Shown here in pieces: positions 1 to 5,401 of a DNA stretch of 5,401 nucleotides (positions within the stretch are counted from its first letter, which is position 1; the number at the start of each line of letters is the position of its first letter). The stretch comes from Methanobacteriota archaeon (GTDB lineage Archaea; Thermoplasmatota; DTKX01; GCA-020343715). Location of the stretch: positions 1 to 5,401 of the forward strand of contig JAUVRF010000153.1 of the NCBI GenBank assembly GCA_030597775.1, written 5' to 3'. The notes beneath the pieces are model-generated. The model saw only the letters and a program-made list of their open reading frames with translations. It had not been told where the DNA came from and ran no database searches. The position numbers and the translations under genes were made by a program.

Positions 1-1519
1 CCAGCAGACCGATGGCATGCATCAGGCGTGTGGCAGGCTCCGCCTTCGCCTCCAACGCCAGGTCCAGGTCCTCGATCGCCTCCTCGGCCCTTCCGGTGTT
101 TAGGAGGACCACGCCTCGGCGCATCCTCGCCTCCCTGTACTCCGGGTTCAGCTCCAGGGCCCTCTCGTAGTCGGCCAACGCCTCGTCCAGACGTCCCTCC
201 CCCTCTGCCAGGGCACCCTTTGACGTCCAGAGGGCGTAGTTGTCGGGATCGGCCTCGAGGGCTTCCGCAAGCCAGGCGGGATCCACCTCGCCGCCCTCCG
301 CATCGGAGGGGACCAGCACTCCCACCTTCGACCATGCGACGTAGTTCTGGGGATTTATTGTGATGATGCGGCGGTAGGTGGCCAACGCCTCGTCACTGCG
401 ACCCAGGTCCTCCAGCGTCTCCGCCTTCTCCTCCAGGGCCACCTCGCTGTCGGCCTTGATCCCGATGGCGACGTCGAAGAGCTCCAGGGCCGTCTCCTTG
501 GAACCCTCCCGTTTCAGTATCCGGCCCTCCTCGATGTACGATTTGGTCAGGTATGGGTTGATGTCCCTTGCCTTGACCAGGTACTCCTTCGCCTGGAGGT
601 CCTCCCCCGACCATTCCATCAGGAGGGCCAGGGTGAGCCACGCCTGGAAGTTGAAGGGGGAGACCTTGACCTCCGCCTCGTAACGTCCCACCATGCTCTG
701 CATGCCCTCGGGGGTTGAGGTGGCCTCCGTCAGCAATCGTTCCTTGAGTGCCCAGACCACCTCGGCGTTGGGGTCCAACGAGAGGGCCCTGTCCAGGGCC
801 TCGCAGGCCTTCACGACGTCACCGATGTCGGAGAGGCACTCGGCACGGAGGTACCATCCCGGCACATCGTTGGGTCTCAGGCGAAGGAGGCCGTTCACGG
901 CATCCAGGGCCTCGTGGCACTGACCCAGCTCGTGGAATAGGAACGCCCGGTTCGTGAGGGCGTCGATGCTGGCCGGGTCCAGCTTGAGGGCCTTCGTGTA
1001 CGCCTCCATGGCCTGCTCGTGCTCCCCGATGTGCCTGTGGGCCACGCCCTTGTTGCTCCACGCCCTGACGTCCTGCGGGTCCAGCTGCAGGACGCGATCG
1101 AAGCAATCAATGGCCTCCTCGTAGCGGGCAACGAGCTGCAGCGCCACGCCCAGGTTGTTCCAGGCGTTCACGTTGTTGGGGTTGGCCTCCACCGCCCTCT
1201 TGAGGGCGGAGATCTCCAGATCTATCGCCCCCAGCTCGGCGGCTGCTAAGGAGAGGTTGTACCAGTGGGCGGAGTTGCCAGGCTCCAGCTCTCCCGCCTT
1301 CTGGAGGGCATCTGCGGCCTCCTCGTACTCCCCCATCCGTATGCAGGCGATGCCGATGCCGGACCAGGCGTCCGCGTCCTTCGGGTCCTTGACGACCAGG
1401 GGGGCCAATCGCTCCAGCGCCCGCTCGGACATACCTCGGCGAGAAAGTTCGATGGCGGAGGCCAGCGCCTTCTTGCGCGCCACCTCCCCTGCATCGGGGA
1501 CATCGCCCCGGGTCTGCAT
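1..1519 (-). CDS. TPR-repeat protein, 3' end beyond the window
   Basis: An uninterrupted frame of 506 codons runs from ATG at 1519 to the left edge, so the C-terminus is missing. From about residue 15 on it is almost all tetratricopeptide repeats, a helical-hairpin solenoid known to serve as a protein-protein interaction scaffold. The repeat-ending proline recurs at residues 46, 80, 114, 148, 182, 216 and 250, exactly 34 apart, then at 288, 322, 390, 425 and 459. A helix-A tryptophan usually follows six residues later (W52, W86, W120, W154, W222, W256, W294, W396, W431). Residues 117-150 (starting VNAWNNLGVAL) are close to consensus. No signal peptide, membrane helix or enzymatic domain is visible, so it is probably cytoplasmic. 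I chose the ATG at 1519 because AGGAGGG sits 7 nt upstream; the frame stays open further upstream but offers no better start. The TPR call is secure. Partners and function are unknown, and a different domain could lie beyond the edge. Confidence 0.93.
   Translation of the reverse strand, partial: MQTRGDVPDAGEVARKKALASAIELSRRGMSERALERLAPLVVKDPKDADAWSGIGIACIRMGEYEEAADALQKAGELEPGNSAHWYNLSLAAAELGAIDLEISALKRAVEANPNNVNAWNNLGVALQLVARYEEAIDCFDRVLQLDPQDVRAWSNKGVAHRHIGEHEQAMEAYTKALKLDPASIDALTNRAFLFHELGQCHEALDAVNGLLRLRPNDVPGWYLRAECLSDIGDVVKACEALDRALSLDPNAEVVWALKERLLTEATSTPEGMQSMVGRYEAEVKVSPFNFQAWLTLALLMEWSGEDLQAKEYLVKARDINPYLTKSYIEEGRILKREGSKETALELFDVAIGIKADSEVALEEKAETLEDLGRSDEALATYRRIITINPQNYVAWSKVGVLVPSDAEGGEVDPAWLAEALEADPDNYALWTSKGALAEGEGRLDEALADYERALELNPEYREARMRRGVVLLNTGRAEEAIEDLDLALEAKAEPATRLMHAIGLL
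35..1477 (-). repeat. Array of about 14 tandem TPR units (protein level)
   Basis: This covers residues 15-495 of the minus-strand protein. Units 1-7 (residues 15-252) are exactly 34 residues each. Unit 8 (253-290) carries a four-residue insertion and lacks a good first helix. Units 9-11 (291-392) return to a 34-residue spacing, although unit 10 has Ala (A356) where the proline is expected. Unit 12 (393-427) has one extra residue and an acidic, Gly-rich stretch (SDAEGGEVD, residues 405-413) in place of a normal inter-helix turn. Units 13-14 (428-495) are regular again, the last with Ala at the proline position. The repeats are diverged at DNA level, so this is an old array rather than a recent expansion. 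Confidence 0.9.
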
Positions 1520-1526
1520 CCCTTGG

Positions 1527-1533
1527 CCCTCCT
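1527..1533 (-). promoter_or_regulatory. Ribosome binding site of the TPR gene
   Basis: On the minus strand AGGAGGG lies 7 nt before ATG 1519, a strong match to the anti-Shine-Dalgarno core of 16S rRNA. It decides the start: a different-frame ATG at 1553 (minus) has no such site and gives only a short non-TPR peptide. Confidence 0.75.
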
Positions 1534-1565
1534 GAGACTGCCGAGGTAGCCATTGAGCTGACCTG

Positions 1566-1573
1566 TTTATAAG
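1566..1573 (-). promoter_or_regulatory. TATA-like box of the TPR gene
   Basis: On the minus strand the sequence reads CTTATAAA, preceded by A-rich ATAAGC, which could act as a BRE. Archaeal TATA boxes centre about 26 bp before the transcript start, which would place that start near 1544 and give a leader of about 25 nt containing the ribosome binding site. The element is nearly symmetric, but the plus-strand flank (CACCTG-like, no A/purine run) is a poorer BRE, so minus-strand use is favoured. Confidence 0.55.
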
Positions 1574-1587
1574 GCTTATGTCCTGAT

Positions 1588-1606
1588 TTCTCTCCGTTGG
1601 AGAGGA
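1588..1606. promoter_or_regulatory. Inverted repeat in the divergent promoter region
   Basis: TTCTCTCC and GGAGAGGA flank a GTT loop: six perfect CTCTCC/GGAGAG pairs plus one T-G wobble and one outer T-A pair. It sits about 15 bp upstream of the TPR TATA-like box and about 80 bp upstream of the box of the divergent gene, a plausible site for a dimeric regulator. The three-base centre also suits an RNA hairpin if the region is transcribed. A stem of this size can occur by chance, so the assignment is weak. Confidence 0.28.
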
Positions 1607-1688
1607 TGGCCGTCCTGCAATCGTCCCGAATACTGCTCCATGTACCGACTTGACGAGGGTGGAGGCCAACATGAACGAAGGCGTAAGG

Positions 1689-1695
1689 TATTTAA
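1689..1695 (+). promoter_or_regulatory. TATA-like box of the large surface-protein gene
   Basis: TATTTAA is preceded by purine-rich GTAAGG, compatible with a BRE. A centre near 1692 predicts a transcript start near 1718, about 0-10 nt before the gene start. That fits a leaderless or nearly leaderless mRNA, and no Shine-Dalgarno-like sequence lies before ATG 1728. The contrast with the neighbouring genes, which have good ribosome binding sites, is real but common in archaea. Confidence 0.6.
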
Positions 1696-1727
1696 CGCGT
1701 CCTTCCTTAGTCTAGACATTGGGTCCC

Positions 1728-4379
1728 ATGGCACGATCCCGACAGAGGTTATCGTTCACCCTCATCCTTCTGATAGGCGTCGCTCTTTTGCTCTCCCTGG
1801 GAGCCGGAGCCGAGGGTGATGCCGACGTCATCACGTCCATCGACGTGAACTTCCATCATCTGGGGGACCATTGGGTGCCCACGTACCAGCCACAGAGCCC
1901 CGAGGGACTGGAGTACGAGAAGGACTTCCAGGTCTCGGCGGAAGTGGAGAACCCGGCCATCAAGATGTGGGTCCGGGGCCTGGTCCCGCCCCCCAACGTA
2001 TCCATCGACTACGTGAAGCTATGGATCAACGGCCAGCTGCTAGGGTATATCAACGAGTACGCCATGGGCTCGGGGTCCATCTACGACGTGGACGACGAGG
2101 TGGAGATAGAGGTCAGCATCGAGGAGGGCATCCTCGTCATGGGGACCAATACCCTCAAGATCGTCACGGGCTGGGGCTCCTCCCCCACCGACAGGGACGA
2201 CATCATGTTCTGGAACATCCGCCTGGTCCGCGCCAGGCCCCTGGAGGTCTCGTGCAACCTGCTGTCCCCCAGCCCGGGGGACGTGCACTACCCTGGACTC
2301 GACACCGAGCGTGTCTCCATCATCGTCTGGAACGACCGGCACGTGGACGCGCTCCAGTGGGTCCGCGTGACGGTGGACCCGGATGGAGCGAACACCGCAT
2401 TCCGGTGGACCCAGAAGACCAACAGGTTCGTGCTCGAGAGCGGGGCCACCACCCACGCTCAGTTCCCGGTCGCGTGGTCCTTCTCCTCCAAGGACATCCT
2501 GAACAGGACGTGGGCGATCAGTGTCGACATGTCCTTCCGATGGACCTTCCCCACCGACGGCCCCATCGACATCAGGGTGGATGTCAGGGACGACCAGACG
2601 AAGATGCATGCCTTCGTCTTCGAGGAGGTGCTCGAGGTGCCCACCGAACTGGAGCTCACGGCCCCCGTCATGTTGACCGCCGCGGACCAGGGCCCCCTGG
2701 GACCCGGATCGTGGGTCCGTGGTGGCGAGGCGCTCTTCGTGACCGTTCCGCCCACCGTCTACAAGGGGTCCACCGACGTGTACCCACCGGAGGGTACCGT
2801 GTCCATCTCGTTGCTCTGGGAGGAAATGGAGGTCAAGAGGTCCGTCCAGAGCTCCGGTGGTGAATGGTCCGCTGACTGGCTTGTACCGATGCTGGTCCGG
2901 AGGACGGTCACGGTGCCCATCGAGCAGGTCGACCTGCCCATCGGTGCCGGGGCCCAGACCCCGGTCCGGGTGGCCCTGGAGGTCGACGGTCGCGGACCCT
3001 CATGGCTATCGATGGCCCCCCCAGATGGTGAATGGTTGCTCCAGCACACCGTGGAGGCGTGGGCCGACGTCACAGATAACGACGGTATCGGTGTGGACCC
3101 CTTCACCCTGGAGTTCCAGGTGTACGACCCACTCATCGAGGGGTGGGGTCCCTGGACCTCCGCCCGCCTCATCCTGGGCGGTGGCGCTGGATCCGCCGAC
3201 AGGGGCCTGACCGTCCTGGTCCTTCCAGAGGGGGACGGCCACTCCATCCGCTGGCGGGCGTTCGACCTGGTGGGGAACGGGCCCACCCCGTCCTCCCACG
3301 TCACCTTCGGCATCGATGTCCAGGATATCGAACTGGAACCCATCTCCGTCAACGAGTGGAACCGCGGGACCGTGGCGTTCTTGAGCTGCATCGTGACCGA
3401 CCCCCAGGGCGACACGGAGGGCTCTGGTGTGGACATATCCACCGTGGAGGTCAGCATCCTCGTTTCGGGCACCGATACCTGGACCGAGTGGAGCGCCCCC
3501 GATTCCGTCGTGGAGGTCGACGGCCTCACCGTGGTCCAGGCAACGGTCCAGGTGACGCTGGGCGAGGGGGGTGACAACTACGTCCGGTGGCGGGCGAGGG
3601 ACCTTGCGGGCAACCCCATCATCGTCTCACCGCCCGAGACGCTCCTCGTGGATACCATGCCACCACGGATGGTCAACCACTGGCCCCGGAGCAGCACATT
3701 CGACATTCTCGATGAGGCCCGGGCGGTGGCCACGTTCACCGACGGCAACGGTTCAGGGGTCGACATGGACACCCTGGAGTATGCCATCAGTGGTGGTTCC
3801 GACAGCGCCTTCTCCGAATGGACACCCGCGATCGTCAGCGGGGATCCCGACGACCTGGTCCGGGCGGAGGTGGTCCTTGGGGACCTTCTGGGCCATGATA
3901 ACTGGATCAGGTGGAGGGTGTCCGACCTCGCAGGCAACGGCCCCGTGGAGTTCGGGGCGTACCGACTCATGTTCAATCTGGGCCCAACCGCGGTCATCGC
4001 CAGTCCCTCCGATGGGACCGGCTTCGAGACGTCCGATGTGGTATGGTTCTCCGCCGCGGGGAGCTCGGACCCGGACCCGGACGACCAGCTCTCGTACCAG
4101 TGGTGGTCCGACATGGACGGCTTCTTGGGCTCCGGACCGGAGATCCGCGTCCCGCTCCACCCCGGCGAGCACCGGATCCGCCTTGTCGTGGAGGACGGTC
4201 AGGGAGGTGACCACATCGACGAGGCCTTCGTGGACCTTCGTGTGGTGGAACCCGCAACGGTGAAGGAACCCGTCTCACCATGGTTGATCCTGCTCATCAT
4301 ACTCATCGTAGTGGGGTCCATTGCCGCGGTCAGGGAGTGGAAGGCCCGAAAGCGGCGCAGGCTCGAGGGCCTGATATAG
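1728..4379 (+). CDS. Membrane-anchored surface protein with tandem Ig-like repeats and PKD domain
   Basis: Complete, 883 aa. Residues 1-28 form a signal peptide: Arg at 3, 5 and 7, a hydrophobic core at about 10-24, and AGA before E29. Residues 30-150 look like a beta-sandwich or carbohydrate-binding-like domain (GTNTLKIVTG, then DIMFWNIRL). Residues 150-418 are further beta-rich, Ig-like segments that I cannot name. Residues 419-750 hold three tandem units of about 111 residues, each with a GVD motif and then [IV]RWR..DL.GN. Residues 753-848 are a PKD domain (FSAAGSSDPDPDD, later HPGEHRIRLVVEDGQGG). Residues 852-868 are a transmembrane helix followed by a tail rich in Arg and Lys, giving an N-outside orientation. 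Sequons are N90, N259 and N674. No catalytic motif, PGF-type sorting signal or dockerin is visible, so adhesion, ligand binding or an envelope structural role is inferred only. ATG 1728 was preferred to an in-frame TTG at 1719 because it gives a normal signal peptide and lies just after the predicted transcript start. Confidence 0.93.
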   Translation: MARSRQRLSFTLILLIGVALLLSLGAGAEGDADVITSIDVNFHHLGDHWVPTYQPQSPEGLEYEKDFQVSAEVENPAIKMWVRGLVPPPNVSIDYVKLWINGQLLGYINEYAMGSGSIYDVDDEVEIEVSIEEGILVMGTNTLKIVTGWGSSPTDRDDIMFWNIRLVRARPLEVSCNLLSPSPGDVHYPGLDTERVSIIVWNDRHVDALQWVRVTVDPDGANTAFRWTQKTNRFVLESGATTHAQFPVAWSFSSKDILNRTWAISVDMSFRWTFPTDGPIDIRVDVRDDQTKMHAFVFEEVLEVPTELELTAPVMLTAADQGPLGPGSWVRGGEALFVTVPPTVYKGSTDVYPPEGTVSISLLWEEMEVKRSVQSSGGEWSADWLVPMLVRRTVTVPIEQVDLPIGAGAQTPVRVALEVDGRGPSWLSMAPPDGEWLLQHTVEAWADVTDNDGIGVDPFTLEFQVYDPLIEGWGPWTSARLILGGGAGSADRGLTVLVLPEGDGHSIRWRAFDLVGNGPTPSSHVTFGIDVQDIELEPISVNEWNRGTVAFLSCIVTDPQGDTEGSGVDISTVEVSILVSGTDTWTEWSAPDSVVEVDGLTVVQATVQVTLGEGGDNYVRWRARDLAGNPIIVSPPETLLVDTMPPRMVNHWPRSSTFDILDEARAVATFTDGNGSGVDMDTLEYAISGGSDSAFSEWTPAIVSGDPDDLVRAEVVLGDLLGHDNWIRWRVSDLAGNGPVEFGAYRLMFNLGPTAVIASPSDGTGFETSDVVWFSAAGSSDPDPDDQLSYQWWSDMDGFLGSGPEIRVPLHPGEHRIRLVVEDGQGGDHIDEAFVDLRVVEPATVKEPVSPWLILLIILIVVGSIAAVREWKARKRRRLEGLI
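2982..3977 (+). repeat. Three tandem repeats of about 111 residues (protein level)
   Basis: Units span residues 419-529, 530-640 and 641-750. Each opens near a V/I-D (419-420, 529-530, 641-642). Each then has GVD with the Asp at 457, 569 and 679, followed by T-[LV]-E, an aromatic-rich middle (W..W, or SEW in the third), and a closing block HSIRWRAFDLVGN (505-517), NYVRWRARDLAGN (617-629) and NWIRWRVSDLAGN (725-737). The Asp-to-Asp period is 112 then 110 residues. The fold is probably an Ig-like or fibronectin-III-like beta-sandwich. Copies share motifs but are diverged elsewhere, so the duplication is old. Confidence 0.85.
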
Positions 4380-4433
4380 GCTCCAACGGCCCCCGATGGT
4401 CCCTTCTACCAGTGGGTCCACCATATGGAAACC

Positions 4434-4441
4434 CTTATTAT
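4434..4441 (+). promoter_or_regulatory. Candidate TATA-like box for the PPC-like gene
   Basis: CTTATTAT is preceded by GGAAACC, which is A/purine-rich and BRE-like. Transcription would begin near 4464 and give a leader of about 30 nt that includes the AGGAG site at 4481. This fits a start at ATG 4495 better than the competing box at 4489-4496. Confidence 0.4.
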
Positions 4442-4455
4442 CGGTTTGATGACAT

Positions 4456-4472
4456 AGGGGGAAGGAGCCCCT
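4456..4472 (+). other. Small hairpin AGGGG-loop-CCCCT upstream of the PPC-like gene
   Basis: A perfect 5-bp stem, AGGGG (4456-4460) with CCCCT (4468-4472), encloses the loop GAAGGAG, which is itself Shine-Dalgarno-like. It would form only in RNA that starts upstream of about 4456, for example read-through from the preceding gene. It is short and may be chance. Confidence 0.25.
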
Positions 4473-4480
4473 GAGTATCC

Positions 4481-4485
4481 AGGAG
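4481..4485 (+). promoter_or_regulatory. Ribosome binding site of the PPC-like gene
   Basis: AGGAG lies 9 nt before ATG 4495, an acceptable archaeal spacing. It supports 4495 over the in-frame ATGs at 4504 and 4534. An in-frame ATG at 4486 abuts the site directly and is too close to be initiated from it. Confidence 0.55.
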
Positions 4486-4488
4486 ATG

Positions 4489-4496
4489 TTTTATAT
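4489..4496 (+). promoter_or_regulatory. TATA-like box overlapping the predicted start codon
   Basis: TTTTATAT is the best TATA match by sequence in this spacer, and it runs into the ATG at 4495. If TFB/TBP uses it, transcription would start near 4518 and translation would have to begin at ATG 4534, shortening the signal peptide by 13 residues and removing its basic residues (R2, K9, R12). That makes this reading less likely, though not excluded. Confidence 0.3.
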
Positions 4497-5401
4497 GAGG
4501 TCAATGGAGGCCTTCGTCAAGATCGCGCGGCCGATGGGCTTGCCTCTCATCGGTCTTCTCATGCTCACCTTGGCTTCCCTGCTGATGGCGATGCCTGCTT
4601 TCGCGGAGGGCAACGGCGATGGTGACGCGGGCGATGACCTTGCGTCCGCCATCGAGATCGGTAGGGGGACCTGGACCGGCACCATCTTCCGCAACTCCAC
4701 GGTGGAGGACCCGGCCGATTACTACAGGTTCCCCTTCCCAGGGGGGGCCGTGGTCGCGGCTAGGGCGGTCCTCGACGAGACCTCGACGACCCACTTGGAC
4801 GTGAACTTCCGCGTGTTCGACCTGGACCTTCACCAGGTCATCTCCCTGGACTTCCCACAGCTGGGTTCCGAGGAGACCTTCGCGGCCCTCACCAACGACC
4901 TTGTAGAGGGGCCCGACTACTACTTCGCCATCAGTTGGGACGGCTCGTCCCTCGTTGACTTCCAGATCAACTACACGCTGTTCGTGAACCATTCCGACTT
5001 CACCCAGGATGACGCCCTCTCCGGTGGGGATGCACCTGCATCCTACGAGGGGGCCTTCCTCCTGGTCGAGGGTGTCCACAGCGGTAGCGTGGGTGGCTCG
5101 GACGTTGGCTGGGAGTTCGACCACAATGCCGACGGCGGAGACATGTTCGTCCTTTCCCCGGAGGAGGACCGGTTCGTCAAGGTGACCATAACCCTGGACT
5201 GGAAGTCCACGTTCCGTGACCGGAGCCTGGTCCTGGCCCTGGAGAACTCCACCGGTGGTGTGCTCGACCTTGTCGGTATCAACGAGGAGGGCGCCTCGGA
5301 GGTGATCAGGTTCTTCCCGAAGACCCAGGATGATGTCTACCTCAACGTCACCTCCACCTCCGTGATCAACAACTACACCCTGAGGATCGTCTTCGAGGTC
5401 C
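4495..5401 (+). CDS. Exported glycoprotein-like protein with two PPC-like domains, 3' end beyond the window
   Basis: 302 codons are visible and the frame is open at the right edge. Residues 1-37 are a signal peptide: basic n-region (R2, K9, R12), hydrophobic core at about 15-33, and AFA before E38, a classic signal peptidase I site. The mature protein starts with an acidic Gly/Asp linker (38-48). Residues 47-165 resemble a PPC-type beta-sandwich (DDLASAIEI, TWTGTIF, DPADYYRF, then LDVNFRVFDLD). Residues 172-302 look like a second copy (DDALS, HSGSVGGSD, DGGDMFVLSPEED). PPC domains usually accompany secreted proteases or surface proteins and are not themselves catalytic. Sequons occur at N67, N159, N165, N251, N284 and N293, suggesting heavy N-glycosylation. 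An enzymatic domain or membrane anchor may lie beyond the edge. It follows the other surface-protein gene on the same strand by 115 bp. The exported call is secure, the PPC assignment moderate, and the exact start is open (see the boxes at 4434 and 4489). Confidence 0.9.
   Translation, partial: MRSMEAFVKIARPMGLPLIGLLMLTLASLLMAMPAFAEGNGDGDAGDDLASAIEIGRGTWTGTIFRNSTVEDPADYYRFPFPGGAVVAARAVLDETSTTHLDVNFRVFDLDLHQVISLDFPQLGSEETFAALTNDLVEGPDYYFAISWDGSSLVDFQINYTLFVNHSDFTQDDALSGGDAPASYEGAFLLVEGVHSGSVGGSDVGWEFDHNADGGDMFVLSPEEDRFVKVTITLDWKSTFRDRSLVLALENSTGGVLDLVGINEEGASEVIRFFPKTQDDVYLNVTSTSVINNYTLRIVFEV

Larger units (their letters stand above)
1520..1727. other. Divergent intergenic region, 208 bp
   Basis: The two gene starts face away from each other across this spacer. 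It holds one TATA-like box per direction (near 1570, minus; near 1692, plus), the ribosome binding site of the minus-strand gene and an inverted repeat. I see no tRNA-like cloverleaf, no T-rich terminator and no credible complete gene. A 14-codon ORF at 1671-1715 is discussed separately. Confidence 0.7.
4380..4494. other. Intergenic spacer between the two surface-protein genes
   Basis: The spacer is 115 bp between the TAG at 4377-4379 and the ATG at 4495. It contains no T-run typical of archaeal intrinsic termination, so read-through from the upstream gene is possible. Two TATA-like stretches (4434-4441 and 4489-4496) argue that the downstream gene also has its own promoter. Confidence 0.6.

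Noticed and set aside
173..394. A 15-bp exact direct repeat (GGCCAACGCCTCGTC) at 173-187 and 380-394
   Set aside because: It encodes the same TPR core motif (DEALA, residues 445-449 and 376-380) in two units and is explained by the protein repeat, not by a DNA element.
28..683. Plus-strand open frames at 28-363 and 378-683
   Set aside because: They are antisense to the TPR gene. Their products are Pro/Arg/Ser-rich with no recognisable features.
1107..1553. Minus-strand frame starting at ATG 1553 as the start of the leftmost gene
   Set aside because: It is in a different frame from the TPR protein, ends after 148 codons, gives a low-complexity Gly/Arg-rich peptide, and lacks a ribosome binding site.
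1719..1727. TTG at 1719 as the start of the surface-protein gene
   Set aside because: It is in frame, but ATG 1728 is a better codon, leaves the signal peptide intact and falls within the window predicted by the TATA-like box. The TTG cannot be fully excluded because the predicted transcript start is close to it.
1871..2863. A 330-codon plus-strand frame overlapping the surface-protein gene
   Set aside because: Its product is an Arg/Gly/His/Pro-rich out-of-frame translation with no domain signal, while the other frame encodes a coherent signal-peptide and beta-domain protein.
2759..3577. A 272-codon open frame on the minus strand inside the surface-protein gene
   Set aside because: It lies wholly antisense to a gene with clear domains, its translation is Ser/Thr/Pro-rich without any motif, and long antisense frames are expected in GC-rich coding DNA.
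4281..4379. C-terminal archaeosortase-type sorting signal on the surface protein
   Set aside because: A hydrophobic helix and basic tail are present, but no PGF or similar tripeptide precedes the helix, so a plain transmembrane anchor is the simpler reading.
4380..4440. Transcription terminator after the surface-protein gene
   Set aside because: There is no T-run and no convincing stem. GTGG/CCAC near 4412-4421 has only four pairs around a two-base loop.
1..5401. CRISPR array, tRNA/rRNA, insertion sequence or defence-system genes
   Set aside because: No regularly spaced DNA repeats, cloverleaf-capable segments, transposase motifs or terminal inverted repeats were seen. All long frames are accounted for by the TPR and surface-protein genes.

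Overview
The window looks like chromosomal DNA of a high-GC archaeon. The evidence is AT-rich TATA-like boxes set in otherwise GC-rich intergenic DNA at archaeal distances from gene starts, frequent AGG arginine codons, and large surface proteins built from beta-sandwich and PKD modules with a C-terminal membrane anchor. The 'IRWRA.DL.GN' repeat style and the pairing of TPR proteins with PPC- and PKD-type exported proteins fit Thermoplasmatota. That placement is an inference from protein style, because the window holds no phylogenetic marker.

Layout. (1) Positions 1-1519, minus strand: the N-terminal 506 codons of a TPR-repeat protein that runs off the left edge. It has about 14 repeats in an almost unbroken 34-residue register. 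(2) Positions 1520-1727: a 208-bp divergent promoter region with one TATA-like box for each flanking gene and an inverted repeat between them. (3) Positions 1728-4379, plus strand: a complete 883-aa protein with a signal peptide, N-terminal beta-rich domains, three tandem repeats of about 111 residues, a PKD domain, a transmembrane helix and a short basic tail. (4) Positions 4380-4494: a 115-bp spacer with a ribosome binding site, two competing TATA-like elements and a small hairpin. (5) Positions 4495-5401, plus strand: the first 302 codons of a second exported protein, with a clear signal peptide and two PPC-like beta-sandwich segments rich in N-glycosylation sequons. It runs off the right edge.

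How the genes may relate. The two plus-strand genes both encode envelope or extracellular proteins and may be co-expressed. Neither shows a catalytic motif, so an adhesive, structural or ligand-binding role is the most that can be inferred. The TPR protein has no export signal in the visible part and is probably a cytoplasmic scaffold. Its divergent position does not establish a functional link. I see no defence system, mobile element, CRISPR array or RNA gene.
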